Positions 1-10,573 of a DNA stretch of 64,000 nt are shown piece after piece. The notes below the pieces were generated by a model. That model was given only the letters and a program-made list of their open reading frames with translations, did no database searches and was not told the DNA's origin. The translations under genes were made by a program, and so were the position numbers. The stretch covers positions 45,164,006 through 45,228,005 of the forward strand of contig NC_082684.1 in the NCBI RefSeq assembly GCF_949987515.2. Reading direction: 5' to 3'. Numbering within the stretch: position 1 is the first letter of the stretch; every line of letters begins with the position of its first letter. Source of the DNA: Delphinus delphis. Lineage: Eukaryota > Chordata > Mammalia > Artiodactyla > Delphinidae.

Positions 1-149
1 TCAATATCTATGAACCATCCTCCCTCTTATAAAACATTGGGAAGATTTCTAATTTTTGGTCTTCTAAACAATGAACATATTTATATTCATTATTACTGCA
101 TGAGAACAATTTCCTACATGGGAAATTATTACATCAAATGATATAAACA

Positions 150-346
150 TTTTTAAGACCCTTCCATGCATATTTCCAAACTGTTTTTCAAAATGATTAT
201 AGCTGCCAAGTTATACTGCAACCATCAGTAAATGAGAGAGAGCCTGCCTCAGGGAACTCTCGGTAGCATTTTTAAACCCTCACTAATGTGACAGGTGATA
301 ATTTTTATTTGCATTTCTTTGATTGCTATTATGAGGTGCGCTCACA
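150..346 (-). mobile_element. Old L1 (L1M/HAL1-like) ORF2 fragment, antisense
   Basis: The text from about 170 to 345 ('tttgcatttctttgattgct' and the preceding 'aatgagagagagcctgcct') resembles the reverse complement of the C-terminal ORF2 region of old mammalian L1. It is interrupted at about 346, where a different L1 3' end begins. Bases 1-149 show nothing I recognise. The assignment is tentative because the fragment is short and diverged. Confidence 0.45.
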
Positions 347-679
347 TTTTTAAAAACTTGTGGTAGAAAGTACATAACATGAGATCTACCCTCAACAAAA
401 CTTTCAGACTCCAGTAGACTTTTGTTAACTGTAAGCACAATGTTGTACAACAGATCTCTAGAGCTTTTTCATCTTGTATGACTGAAACTTTATACCCATT
501 GAACAGCAACTCCCGTCTCTCCCTCCCCGCAGCTCTGAGAAATTGCACTTTTTACTTGCATAAGTCTGGCAACTTTTGATATCTCATATAAGTAGAATCA
601 TGCAGTATTGTCCTTCTGTGACAGGCTTATTTTTTAGTAAATTGTCCTCAAGGTCCATCCATGACATATCATATAACAG

Positions 680-3600
680 GATTCCCTTCTTTTTATGGCT
701 GAATAATATTCCACTGTAGGTATGTACTACATAATCGAGTTATCCATCTATGGGTATTTAGGTGTTTTTACCTCTTGGCTATTGTGAACAATGCTGCAAT
801 GAACATGGGAGCGCAAATCTCTTCAAGATCCTGATTCCAGTTCTTTTGAATAAATACCCAGAAGTAGGTTGCTGGATCATATGGTAGTTCTATTTTTAAT
901 CTTTTGAGGAAGCTCCATTCTGTTTTACCATTTTACATCTCCATCAACATGGCACATGGGTTCCAATGTTTCTACATCCTCATCAACATTTGCTATTTTC
1001 TGGGTTTTTTTGATAATGAACATCTTAACAGCTGTGAGGTCGTATCTCGTGATTTTGGTTTACATTTCCCTGATGATAGTGATGTTCAACATCTCTTCAT
1101 ATATCTGTTGTATTTGCTTATCTTCTTTGGAGAATTGTCTATTCATTACCTCTGCCCATTTTTAAGTTGGGTTATTTGGTTTTTTGCTCTTGAGTTATAT
1201 GAGTTTCTTATATATTTTGGATATTAACCCCTTATCAGATATATGGTTTGCAAATATTTTCCCCCATTCTGTAGGTTACCTGTTTCCTTTGTTGTGCAGA
1301 AGCTTTTTAATTTAATGTAGTCCCACTTGTCTATTTTTGCTTTTGTTGCTGGTGCTTTTTGGTATCATACCCAAGAAACCATTGCCAAGATCAGTATCAC
1401 AAAGATTTCCCCCTTGGCTTTCTTCTAAGAGTTTACAGTTTCAGGTCTTCTGTTGAAGTCTTTAATCCATTTTGAGTTGATTTTTGTGTATGGTGTAAGA
1501 TAAGGGTCCATTTTCATTCTTTTGCATGTGGATACCCACATGCAAAATTTTCCCCACACCATGTATTGAAGAGACTCTCCTTTCCCATTGTGTATTCTTA
1601 GCATCCTTGTTGAAGATCAGTTGTCTGTATATGCATGGGTTTGTTTCTGGGCTCTATATTCTGTTCCATTTGTCTATATGTCTATTTTTATGCCAGTAGC
1701 ATACTGTTTAGATTACTATAGTTTAGTAATATGTTTAAAATCAGGAAGTGTGAGACCTTCAGCTTTGTTCTTTATAAGATTGTTTTGGCTATTAAGGGTC
1801 CTTTGTGGTTCCATATGAATTTTAAGATTATTTTTCTATTTCTGTAAAAGATGTCATTGGGATTTTGCTAAAGATTGCTTTAAATCTATAGGTTGCTCTG
1901 GGTAGTATGGACGTTTTAACAATATTAAGTCTTCCAATCTATGAACACAGGATGACTTTCTATTCACTTGTGTCCTCTCTCATGTCTTTCATTAATATTT
2001 TGTAGTTTTCAGTGTCCAAGTCTTTTGCCTCCTTGGTTAAGTTTATTCCTTTGTATTTTATTCTTTATGAAGTTATTGTAAATGGTGCTCTTAGTATCTT
2101 TTTCAGATAGTTCATTGTTAATGTATAGAAACACAACAAATTTTTACATATTGATTTTTGTGTCTTTGAACTTCACTGAATTTGCTTATTAGTTCTAACA
2201 ATGTTTTCGTGAAAGTTTTAGAATTTTCTACGTATAAGACCATGTAATCTGTGAACAGAGATTTTTAATTCTTTTCAGATTTGGATGCCTTTTACTTCTT
2301 TTCCTTGCCTAATAGCTCTGGCTTGAACTTCCAGTTGAATAGAAATGTTGAATAGAAGTGGCAAGAGTGAGCATCCCTGTCTTTTATTCCTGATCTTAGA
2401 GGAAAATGTTTCAGTTTTTCATTGAGTATAATGTTAGCTGTGGGATTTATGGCCTTTATTACTTTGAGGTAATTTCCTTTTATTCCTAGTTTGTTGAGTC
2501 TTTTTTTTCCATCAAGAAAGGTGTTGGGTTTTGTCTAATGCTTTTTCTGCATCTATTGAGATCATCATAAGAGTTTTATCCTTTGTTCTGTTAATATGCT
2601 GTCTCACATTGGTTGATTTTCATATGTTGAACCATCCTTGCATCCCAGGGATAAGTTCCACTTGTTCATGGAATATGAGACTTCTAATGTATGTCTGGAT
2701 TCAGTTTTCTAGTATTTTGTGGAGGATTTTTTCACCTATATTCATCAGGAATATTGGCCTATAGTTTTCTTTTCTTGTAACATCTTCTTCTGGCTTTGGA
2801 ATCAGGGTGATACTGACCTCATAAAATGAGTTTAGAAAAGTTTTCTCCTCTTCAATTTTTTGGAACAGTTTGAAAAGGATTGGTATTAATTCTTCTTTAA
2901 CTGTTTAGTAGAATTCACCAGTGAAGACATCTAGTCCTGGAATTTTCTTTGTTGAGAGGTGTTTGTTTGTTTGTTTGTTTTACTGATTCAATCTCCTTAC
3001 TAGTAATTGGTCTGTTCAAATTTTCTGTTTCTCCATGATTCAATCTTGTAAGTTATATGTTTCTAGGAATTTATCCATTTCTTTTAAGTTATCCAATTTG
3101 TTAGTGTGCAATTATTCATAGTACTCTTGTAATCTTTTTAATTCCTGCAGAGGTCGTAATAATGTCCCCTTTCATTTCTGATTTTGAGTCTTTCTCTTTT
3201 TTTTCTTAGTCTAGTTAAAGACATCAATTTTGTCGATCTTTTTCTTTTTATAAAATTAATTAATTAGTTTATTTTTATTTGGTTGAGCCTGGTCTTAGTT
3301 GCGGCAGGCGGGCTCCTTAGTTGTGTCATGTGAACTCTTAGTTGCGGCATGCATGTGGGATCTAGTTCCCTGTCCAGGGATTGAACCTGGGCCCCCTGCA
3401 TTGGGAGCATGGAGACTTAACCACTGCACCACCAGGCAAGTCCCTGTTGATCTTCTCAGAAAAGCAACTCAGTTTCATTGATTTTATCTATTGTTTTTCT
3501 ATTTTCTATTTTGTTTATTTCTGTTCTAATCTTTATTGCATTCCTTCTGCTAGCTTTGGGCTTATGTTCTTCTTTTTCTAATTCCTTGATGTATAGAAAT

Positions 3601-4005
3601 AGGTTTTATATTTGAGATTCTACTTCTTTTTTAAGGTAGGCATTTATCACTATAAAGTTGCCTCTTAGTACTGCTTTTGCTGCATCTCATAAGTTTTGGT
3701 ATTCGTATTTTTGCTTTCATTTGTCTCAAGATATTTTTTAATTTCTGTTTTGATTTCTTCTTTGATCCATTTACGTTCAAGAGTGTGTTGTTTAATTTCC
3801 AAATATTTGGGAATTTTCCAATTCTCTTTGCTATTGATTTCTAGTTTCAGTCCATTGTGGTAAAAAAAGATACTAGATATAAATTCAATCACCTTAAATT
3901 TGTTAAGACTTGTTTGGTTCTCTAATATGTCATCTATACTGGAGAATGTTCCATGTGCACTTAAGAAGAATATGTATTCTGCTGCTGTTGGGAGGAGGCA
4001 TTCAG
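680..4005 (-). pseudogene. L1 ORF2 relic (part endonuclease, RT, C-terminal region)
   Basis: No long open frame survives, but short frames translate to L1 ORF2-like peptide. The clearest is minus-strand 3665-3892, about 75 residues. It contains a 'YHNGLKLEIN' segment corresponding to the conserved C-terminal endonuclease block ('SDHNAMRLEMN' in the younger copy at 41 kb), followed by the linker ending 'YEMQQKQY'. The catalytic 'SDH' appears as 'FYH'. The frame is broken repeatedly by stops, indels and the SINE at 3240. It is certainly non-functional. Confidence 0.85.
3240..3444 (-). mobile_element. CHR-type tRNA-derived SINE, antisense, diverged
   Basis: Reading right to left, the head is a degenerate 'gggacttgcctggtggtgcagtggtt', followed by the tRNA-related body ('gggggcccaggttcaat' in antisense form) and an A/T-rich tail at 3240-3275. 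It interrupts the L1 ORF2 relic. The flanks 'ttgtcgatctt' and 'ctgttgatctt' look like an imperfect target-site duplication. It is more diverged than the SINEs at 12, 24.8 and 44 kb, so it belongs to an older subfamily. Confidence 0.75.
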
Positions 4006-4230
4006 TCTTCTAACAGCCCTATGGTTGGGTCCTATTGAGCTTGTGGTCAATAGAATTTTAGGTTTCTGTCAGATGAACTGCTTTGAAGAAGAATCCATCT
4101 CACCAAGACCTGTATACTTGAATTATTGAATCTAAGTGAAATATTAAATATTTATTCTGTTTTATTTCCAATTTGTTAGGTTTAGACAATCCAATGGGCT
4201 CTTTTTTCTCATTCTTTTAAAGAGGTTTTA

Positions 4231-4450
4231 TTATTTCAAAAAGTAATAGATATAGATAGTAAACAATTCAAATAATAAAAAGAGTGAAAAATATTTTAAT
4301 CCTACTTTTACCCAGCAGTTCTCCTCCCTAGTGGAAACCAGTTTTCAATTTTTTGTGTATCTTCCCAGCACTTTTCTCTGCATATGTTTGTGTAAATATT
4401 CTTTTAAAAACACACAGAAATGGCAGCACACTATGAACACTATTCTGTAC
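4231..4450 (-). mobile_element. Probable old L1M 3'-UTR fragment, antisense
   Basis: The stretch around 'ggaaaccagttttcaat', 'cttcccagcac' and 'ttttcacttaaca' resembles the antisense 3' UTR of old L1M-type elements. No boundaries or duplications are visible. The 220 bases before it (4011-4230) hold nothing I recognise. Confidence 0.4.
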
Positions 4451-4454
4451 CTAG

Positions 4455-4790
4455 CTTTTTTCACTTAACAAGGAGACCAGGAAAGACTTCTTCAAGGAGA
4501 GTTTTGAGCAGTTGACTGAATGATAAAACAGAATCACCTGTGCAAGATCTCAGGGAATAATATTCCACCCAGAAGGTGCAGCAAGTGCATATGCCCTAAG
4601 GTAGTACTGAGCTTGGCATATGTTAGGAACAGAAAGAACTTCATGTTGCCAGAGCTTACCGCATGAACAGGAGAGGGGTATAAGATAAAGCTGGAGAAGT
4701 AGGTAGGAGCCAGGTCATACAGGGCATCAGGGTAATGATTGCTTCTCTTTGACATTGGAAATCACTGGAGAGTTGGGTAGGGTTGTTGAA
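4455..4790 (-). mobile_element. L2 LINE fragment, antisense
   Basis: The order of motifs (gain of 'ttgagc', 'tgaatgat', 'ggaataatattccacccagaagg', 'cagcaagtgcatatgccct', 'gagccaggtcatacagggc', 'gaaatcactggagag') matches the reverse complement of the 3' half of L2 (CR1 clade), covering the end of ORF2 and the start of its 3' UTR. It is heavily mutated. The same segment recurs at 34.2, 37.0 and 59.1 kb. Confidence 0.7.
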
Positions 4791-5099
4791 GCAATAAATA
4801 ACAAAATCTTGTAATAATTTTACCTACATAGGCATCATGAGACTATAAAATGCAAAATCAATATACACATTTTGGAAGCTACATGATAAGTGACTTTGGA
4901 ATAAAGTATTCATTTTTATGTTCTTTGCCCCAGACCAGAGTTACTGCAAACAATGAAGGGTATTTGTAACAATGAGATTGTTCTGGAAGAGGGCCTCCCT
5001 ACTCTCATTCACCACTGAGACAGGGACTCTTCCGGGAAAGAGGCTGAACTGAAGCAAGAGAAAAGCATCCTCAAAGAACAGAAAACAGGCTAGTTAACG

Positions 5100-5290
5100 A
5101 GACAGAGACCTCAGTTCTACATCACTTAATGTCTTTATGCCTTCCTTAGTTAGCCCATCTGTGAAATAGGAATAATAATTTCCTGCCTGTATAGCTCATA
5201 AGGTTTTTGAGAAAATCAAATGAGATAATGCATGTGACAGTAAATTATGTACTGCAAAGTATTAAAACATACACAGTATTGTCATTTTTA
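5100..5290 (+). mobile_element. MIR SINE fragment
   Basis: The MIR core order is visible in sense orientation: 'gcccatctgtgaaatagg', 'aataataatttcctgcctgtatagct', 'gagaaaatcaaatgagataatgcatgtga'. The head and the terminal 'caataaatgtt' are weak or absent. The 300 bases before it (4791-5099) hold no feature I recognise. Confidence 0.6.
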
Positions 5291-5403
5291 AATACAACTA
5301 CAGGAGAATATTGCGGGATGGGGATGTGGAAATATTAAATAATAATGAATCAATAAATAGGTGCTGAAAGGTTCCTGTGCTGGCTTTGTACAGCCGTGTA
5401 ATA

Positions 5404-5530
5404 AGATAATTTGATAAATGTTTACTTAGGGCCTATTATGTTAAGGCACCATGATAGATACAGCAAGTGCCATAGCTGCAAGTGAGACAGCAGGAAATCT
5501 GGAGTCCCACAGGCTCCCACTTTGGACGTA
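5404..5530 (-). mobile_element. Probable L2 3'-end fragment, antisense
   Basis: 'aaatgtttacttagggcct', 'tatgttaaggcaccatgata' and 'gatacagcaag' follow the antisense order of the L2 3' end (body 'attgagcacctactatgtgc...gatacagcagtgaac'). The match is weak and the right boundary is uncertain because it runs into the inverted repeat at 5499-5579. Confidence 0.45.
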
Positions 5531-5579
5531 CGATCCTGATCTCAGATGAGGTACAGTGAGGGAGCTTGTGGGACTCCAG
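5499..5579. repeat. Inverted repeat / potential hairpin, 20-bp arms
   Basis: The left arm 5499-5518 is 'ctggagtcccacaggctccc' and the right arm 5560-5579 is 'gggagcttgtgggactccag'. They are reverse complements at 19 of 20 positions, and the one difference would be a G-U pair in RNA. The loop is 41 bases (5519-5559). I see no duplication flanking the arms that would make this a transposon end pair. Function is unknown. Confidence 0.8.
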
Positions 5580-6792
5580 TCAGCAGAATCCCCACAATCT
5601 GTGGCTTTCTTGCAAGTTGTGAAATGTTCCGGTTGTAGCAGCTAGAAAATTGGAATCTAAATAAGAAATGGACCCAAATGAGAATGCTTTCCAAACTGTA
5701 AGGTGCTATATAATAGCAGGACTATGAGGGAGTGCTAAAAGATCAGCTGATAGCAGGAAGCTCAGTCTAACATCTTGAGCTAATGTTTCATCCATCTCCA
5801 ACATGCTTATGAATGTCCATTTGACCTTAAGTTATTCTGAATGCATTTGTTTTCTTTTTACCTCTTCCTAATCTTTTAAATTCAGCCATTACAATCACAC
5901 GTGTGAAGTAACTGGGTGTGTTTAGCTGCAAAATCAACACATGAAGCAGAGCGACCTAATCTCCATTACCACGTGCCAGTTCACACACAAAAAGCCAAGG
6001 GCACGCTGACACACAAGCTCAGCACAGATGGAACAGACTCCCATGGTCAACAGCTGCAGTAGGAACAAAGCACCTGATAACACGTAGAAGTTATCACTGC
6101 TCCCCTAAGCTAAATAATAAGACAAAATATTTTTCATACCTTTCGAAAAACTTTAAACCGTGGTGGCAACTTAATCACAGTAATGGGGGAATTAAACACT
6201 TTAAGACCCACAAAATCAAAAGTGTTAAGTCATAAAACATCCACCTGCCTGGTCAATTTAAGTTCCTATTAACCTTGCTCTTTGCTTGCATACTGGTCAC
6301 GTATACGAGGGGTCTTTCCCCTCTTGAGCTCAATCCCTGTGTTGTCATTGGCTAAAGTCAATATGACAGAAAGATGGGCAGTTGACTAAAAACAAGCCAT
6401 AAATACACAACAGGAATGTAAAGAATCTTAACCAAACAAACCAAATTTATTTCTTCTATGAAATTATAAACATTTTATTAACTATATCCTCTTCTATGAC
6501 CAGGCCAGCAGATGCTGAAAGCTAGAAAAAAACTTCTTAAAAAATCAGATCCCTTGCCCTCTCCCTCGTCCTCTAGGCATTTAAAAAATCATAATCTTCC
6601 TGGCATTTATCACAGACTTACCATATGTTTTGTACTATACATCATATTCAGTAGAGAAGTTTCTTGTACTCTATAATTTTTTATAATAAAATCATACGAC
6701 TATTAAGTTGAAATGACTATAGCTCTAAAGCATATTTTTTAACTCACAATTAGAGATTTTATGAAGCAACTTTTGAGAACAATGATGTATCA
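5580..6792. other. Unassigned AT-rich sequence
   Basis: I see no recognisable coding exon, repeat or RNA gene here. Short runs such as 'aatttatttcttctatgaa' are ordinary AT-rich DNA. Frames are short and interrupted. Confidence 0.5.
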
Positions 6793-6801
6793 CTTATCTT
6801 T

Positions 6802-7158
6802 CTTTTTTAATTAATTAATTTATTTTTGGCTGTGTTGGGTCTTTGCTGCTGTGCGTGGGCTAGCCTCTCTAGTTGTGGTGAGCGGGGGCTACTCTTCGTT
6901 GCTGTGCACAGGCTTCTCATTTCAGTGGCTTCTCTTGTTGTGGAGCACGGGCTCTAGGCGCGCGGGCTTCAGTAGTTGTGGCACACGGGCTCAGTAGTTG
7001 TGGCTCACGGGCTCTAGAGTGCAGGCTCAATAGTTGTGGCGCACGGGCTTAGTTGCTTCATGGCATGTGGGATCTTCCTGGACCAGGGCTCGAACCCGTG
7101 TCCCTTGCACTGGCAGGTGGATTCTTAACCACTGCACCACCAGGGAAGTCCTGAATCC
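6802..7158 (-). mobile_element. Long CHR-type SINE (CHRL-like), antisense
   Basis: In antisense, the tail is 'aattaattaatttattttt' at the left. It is followed by 'ggctgtgttgggtctt', a long body with repeated 'agttgtggc' blocks, and the head 'cactgcaccaccagggaagtcc' at 7129-7152. A 9-base duplication 'cttatcttt' flanks it (6793-6801 and 7159-7167). The body is longer than the ~200-base SINEs elsewhere and shows internal duplication of the 'tagttgtggc.cacgggct' unit. Confidence 0.85.
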
Positions 7159-7167
7159 CTTATCTTT

Positions 7168-7595
7168 TACTGCAAAACAAAACACTTCAAAACTTAGTGC
7201 CTTAAAACAAAAACAAAAACCACCCTTGGGCAGTTAAGGGTTAACGGTTAGGGTCATGAAGTTCAAACATAGCTGCTATGGGAGCAAGTTTTAGAGAAGA
7301 CAGGAGGTGGGCTGGGAAAGCGCCTCTAAACTGTCTACTACAACTATAATTCCAATGGGGAGAAAGCAGCAAAATTTGAGTGTAAACAAAATGTTAAAGT
7401 ATAGAAGGAGTTATATTTAGTACCACGTGGGTGATAAAAATGAGTAAGAAGAACAGAGCAAAAGAAGATATATTAACTGAAGTAAGCAGGGAGCAGTAAA
7501 AGGGGCCAACTAGATAAAAGGAGATAAGGAAGAGGTGAGATCCCTGAAAGATTTGAAATATAGGATGAATAATTTAAACGTGAAAAAGAGCAGTC
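7168..7595. other. Unassigned sequence between two SINEs
   Basis: No repeat, exon or RNA gene is recognised. The text is purine-rich ('aagaagaacagagcaaaagaag'). Confidence 0.5.
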
Positions 7596-7608
7596 TTATT
7601 GAAGATTT

Positions 7609-7765
7609 TTTGCGGAGCACAGGCTCCAGACGCGCAGGCTCAGCGGCTATGGCTCACGGGCCAAGCCGCTCCGCGGCACGTGGGATCTTCCCGGACCGGG
7701 GCACGAACCTGTGTCCCCTGCATCGGCAGGCAGACTCTCAACCACTGCGCCACCAGGGAAGCCCT
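7609..7765 (-). mobile_element. 3'-truncated CHR-type SINE, antisense, with intact duplication
   Basis: In minus orientation the head ('gggcttccctggtggcgcag') is complete at the right end. The body stops at 'gtgctccgca' and the usual ~50-60 bases of 3' SINE sequence and the A-tail are missing. A perfect 13-base duplication 'ttattgaagattt' flanks it (7596-7608 and 7766-7778). The duplication shows that the copy was inserted in this shortened form, rather than trimmed by later deletion. Confidence 0.88.
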
Positions 7766-7778
7766 TTATTGAAGATTT

Positions 7779-8240
7779 CGAGACAGGAGGTGATGAGGTT
7801 AAAATGGCAGGAGAGAAATTGACATTCAGTCACTTAAAGTAAGTGAATAGACCGTGAACGTCTGCTACGTGCCAGCCCCTGTGCTGAGCACTGGGATTGT
7901 TTTCATGGTGTGGTTCTAGGGCATCTTAAGGGTAAACACTGCTGGAAGGCTGCCAAGGGACGCTACTCCTGTGTGTCATTGCAGAAAGAATGACAGCGAA
8001 GTCATAACAACTCAGTCACAAATTTTGTTTTTTAAAAAATCAAATTAGAGAGGGACATCACCTTTAGTGTAAAATTTCACTTTCCATTCTTCAGTCTTCT
8101 TCATCTATAATTGAGGATAAAGTATGGGTAACATTTGGTTTTCTTTTAGTGTTAAAGAACCAGTGTCAAACAGGAACTTTGTTTTGATCATCATGGCTTT
8201 CAATAAGTCTCTCTCTATGGCTTATTCTTGAAGTGCAGTA
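7779..8240. other. Unassigned sequence
   Basis: 'gtgctgagcactgggattgt' at 7880-7900 is reminiscent of an L2/MIR end, but it is too short to call. Nothing else is recognised. Confidence 0.4.
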
Positions 8241-8244
8241 GATA

Positions 8245-8510
8245 ATAATCAACAACATTAACTGAATGTTTATTATGTGCCAGGCACTGTTGTAAAGGCT
8301 TTATACAAGTAAGCATTTAGTCTTCACGATAACCAAATGAGGTAGGTGCTATGGTCATCATCCCCACTACATAGATGAAGAAATTGAGGTATAGAGAATT
8401 TAAGTGCTTTGACCAAGGTTAAACAGGTAGAAAGCAGTGGAACCGGGCTTTAGATCCAAAATATCTGGGTCCAGAATCCACGCATATGCTATGGTGCCTC
8501 TTAACTGTTT
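8245..8510 (-). mobile_element. MIR SINE, antisense, nearly complete
   Basis: The antisense MIR order is clear: 'tattatgtgccaggcactgt', 'gaggtaggtgctatggtcat', 'agatgaagaaattgaggt', 'ttaagtgctttgaccaagg', 'tggaaccgggctttagatcc' and 'tggtgcctctta'. It spans the 3' end, the core and the tRNA-related head. Confidence 0.85.
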
Positions 8511-8899
8511 AAATTTTTAAAAAATTAATTTATACCTATTGGCAGTTTAGGCTGAATGTCCTTTAACATGTCAATTAGCGGCAGCAGTTTTTATCATGTA
8601 TCCGTATCCATTTAACTAACTGGAAGTACTTCCTCATCCCCAAGTGACTAAAAGCGCAGGGCCAGAGGTGCCTATTCACAATATACCGTGTGGAGGAACC
8701 ATAACTATCCTGGTGGACCCTCTAGTAAGAGCTTGAAGCTCTTGAGGCCATCTGAGGCGCCCACCACTCTCCCTGAGCGCATAAAAGAACCGTTTCTCTC
8801 CTAGAGAATACCAGTGATTAGAGGCTCATTCTTCCTTACTGCTCTACTGCCTTGACACCACACACACATACACTCCACTCAGGAGTGGACTGTATTCTT

Positions 8900-9225
8900 T
8901 TTGTTTTGTTTTGTTTTTTAAAGAAGATATTGGGGGTAGGAGTTTATGAATTTATTTATTTTTGCTGTGTTGGGTCTTCGTTTCTGTGCGAGGGCTTTCT
9001 CTAGTTGTGGCAAGCGGGGGCCACTCTTCGTCACGGTGCGCGGGCCTCTCACTATCGCAGCCTCTCTTGTTACGCAGCACAGGCTCCAGACGCGCAGACT
9101 CAGTAGTTGTGGCTCACGGGCCTAGTTGCTCCGCGGCATGTGGGATCCTCCCAGACCAGGGCTCAAACCTGTGTCCCCTGCATTAGCAGGCAGATTCTCA
9201 ACCACTGCGCCACCAGGGAAGCCCT
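8900..9225 (-). mobile_element. CHR-type SINE with extended two-part tail, antisense
   Basis: The head 'gcgccaccagggaagccc' lies at the right end. The body runs left to 'ttttgctgtgttgggtctt' and a first A/T tract 'aatttatttattttt' at about 8948-8962. Further left come about 30 bases of non-repetitive sequence (8918-8947) and a second T-rich tract 'tttttgttttgttttg'. A perfect 14-base duplication 'tggactgtattctt' encloses everything (8886-8899 and 9226-9239), so the extra segment was inserted together with the SINE. Confidence 0.9.
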
Positions 9226-9239
9226 TGGACTGTATTCTT

Positions 9240-10294
9240 AAAGAGGGACTGGCACATCTAGCTTTACCCTGATCGCTTCTGCCCAAGCTACCAGAGTGAC
9301 TACTGTACACAGGGTGACAGTGTACAATACAGCTTGCTTCAACTTCAGTGCCCTTCTGACCCCTCACACCGAGGACAGGAGTTCATGGCTTTGCCTAGGA
9401 ACTGCCCTGCTTGTTCAGGGACTGGAAAGGCATCCCGTTCATCCCCGAATCTGCACTCAATAGACCCTGGACTGGAATGGTCCCGTCAGCTCTGAACAAC
9501 ACAAGTTTGTCATCTCTCTGTTGGTGGGTGTATCATCTGTAGCTGAGTCCTAAGCCAGCTGCTAAGGTTGTCTGCATCGGCCTGGGGGAGGGGGAGGTCC
9601 AAGCTCATTGCTCTGGGAAAGCAGGCCAACATGCAAATGCTTTGCTTTGCTGCTAACCCCAAATTTTCTCAAATTTCATTGATAAAAGGATCGATGTCAG
9701 TATCATGAACATCATTATCAAGTGTCATTGTCTAAGGTAAGTTGGCAGCCCTTGGCCTTTTTTATGAACCCAGGATAAGATGGTGCTGAAGTGAGACTTT
9801 CTGAGTTGCAGGAGATAGAGAGCCACTCATGATACTTTAAGAAAGGGGAGGTTCTTCTGCAAGTCTCCACGTGGATTAAAAATGGCACTGGGGCAGCTCT
9901 AGGGACCAGGGAGCTGTCCATCCCTTAGAAGATACCTGATTCCTGATGTGTTGCTGTTTTCCTCTTTCTCTCTCTAGGTGGGTTTCCTCTGCTGAGTCAT
10001 ATTTCCTTCCCTCTGACTTTGCAGTGCACGTTGAAAATCAAGTCTCTCTATGGTATAATGATTCAATCTCTGCTCCTAATACTTCCTGAATTCCTTCACT
10101 TGGCAGTTCTTAGTTCACATTCTTGAGAGAGGGAATATGATTGGCTCAACATGTTTTCTGAATACCAGGTCAGGGGTTACAGGTCAGGTTTAGGCTGGGT
10201 CGTCTTTCCTGGTCCAGTCAGCTGTGGTGGTAAGCCAAGTCAAAAGGTAGGAAACATGGCTGCCAATGGCTCTTTCTCTCTCTCTCTGTTTTGT
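9240..10294. other. Unassigned sequence
   Basis: No recognised repeat or exon. A short CT tract lies at about 10268-10286, next to the L1 tail that follows. Open frames are short and lack similarity that I can name. Confidence 0.5.
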
Positions 10295-10573
10295 TTTTTT
10301 TTTAAACATCTTTATTGGAGTATAATTGGTTTACAATGGTGTGTTAGTTTCTGCTTTGTAACAAAGTGAATCAGTTATACATATGTTCCCATATCTCTTC
10401 CCTCTTGAGTCTCCTTCCCTCCCACCCTCCCTATCCCACCCCTCCAGGCATTCATAAAGCACCGAGCTGATCTCCCTGTGCTATGTGGCTGCTTCCCACT
10501 AGCTATCTACCTTACGTTTGGTAGTGTATGTATGTCCATGCCGCTCTCTCACTTTGTCACAGCTTACCTGTAA
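10295..10573 (-). mobile_element. 5'-truncated L1 3' end, antisense
   Basis: It begins with a T-run and 'aaacatctttattggagtat', the antisense of the L1 tail 'aataaagatgtt'. It continues through 'ttctgctttgtaacaaagtg', 'aaagcaccgagctgatctcc' and 'cactagctatctaccttacg' to about 10573. This is the same 3' UTR type as the full-length L1 at 49.1-54.9 kb (compare 54620-54895), so the two belong to related subfamilies. Confidence 0.9.

Larger units (their letters stand above)
347..4010 (-). mobile_element. 5'-truncated L1 (L1MA/L1MB-like), antisense
   Basis: Read on the minus strand, this is a single long L1. Its 3' UTR lies at about 347-660, and ORF2 then runs rightwards in + coordinates to its endonuclease end near 4010. 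Recognisable landmarks include the antisense forms of 'ggctgaataatattccact', 'gctggatcatatggtagttc' and 'ccttatcagatatatggtt'. The element lacks the 5' UTR, ORF1 and most of the endonuclease, so it was truncated on insertion or deleted later. It is more diverged than the L1s at 37.9 and 49.1 kb, so it is an older insertion. A CHR-type SINE interrupts it at 3240-3444. Confidence 0.9.
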
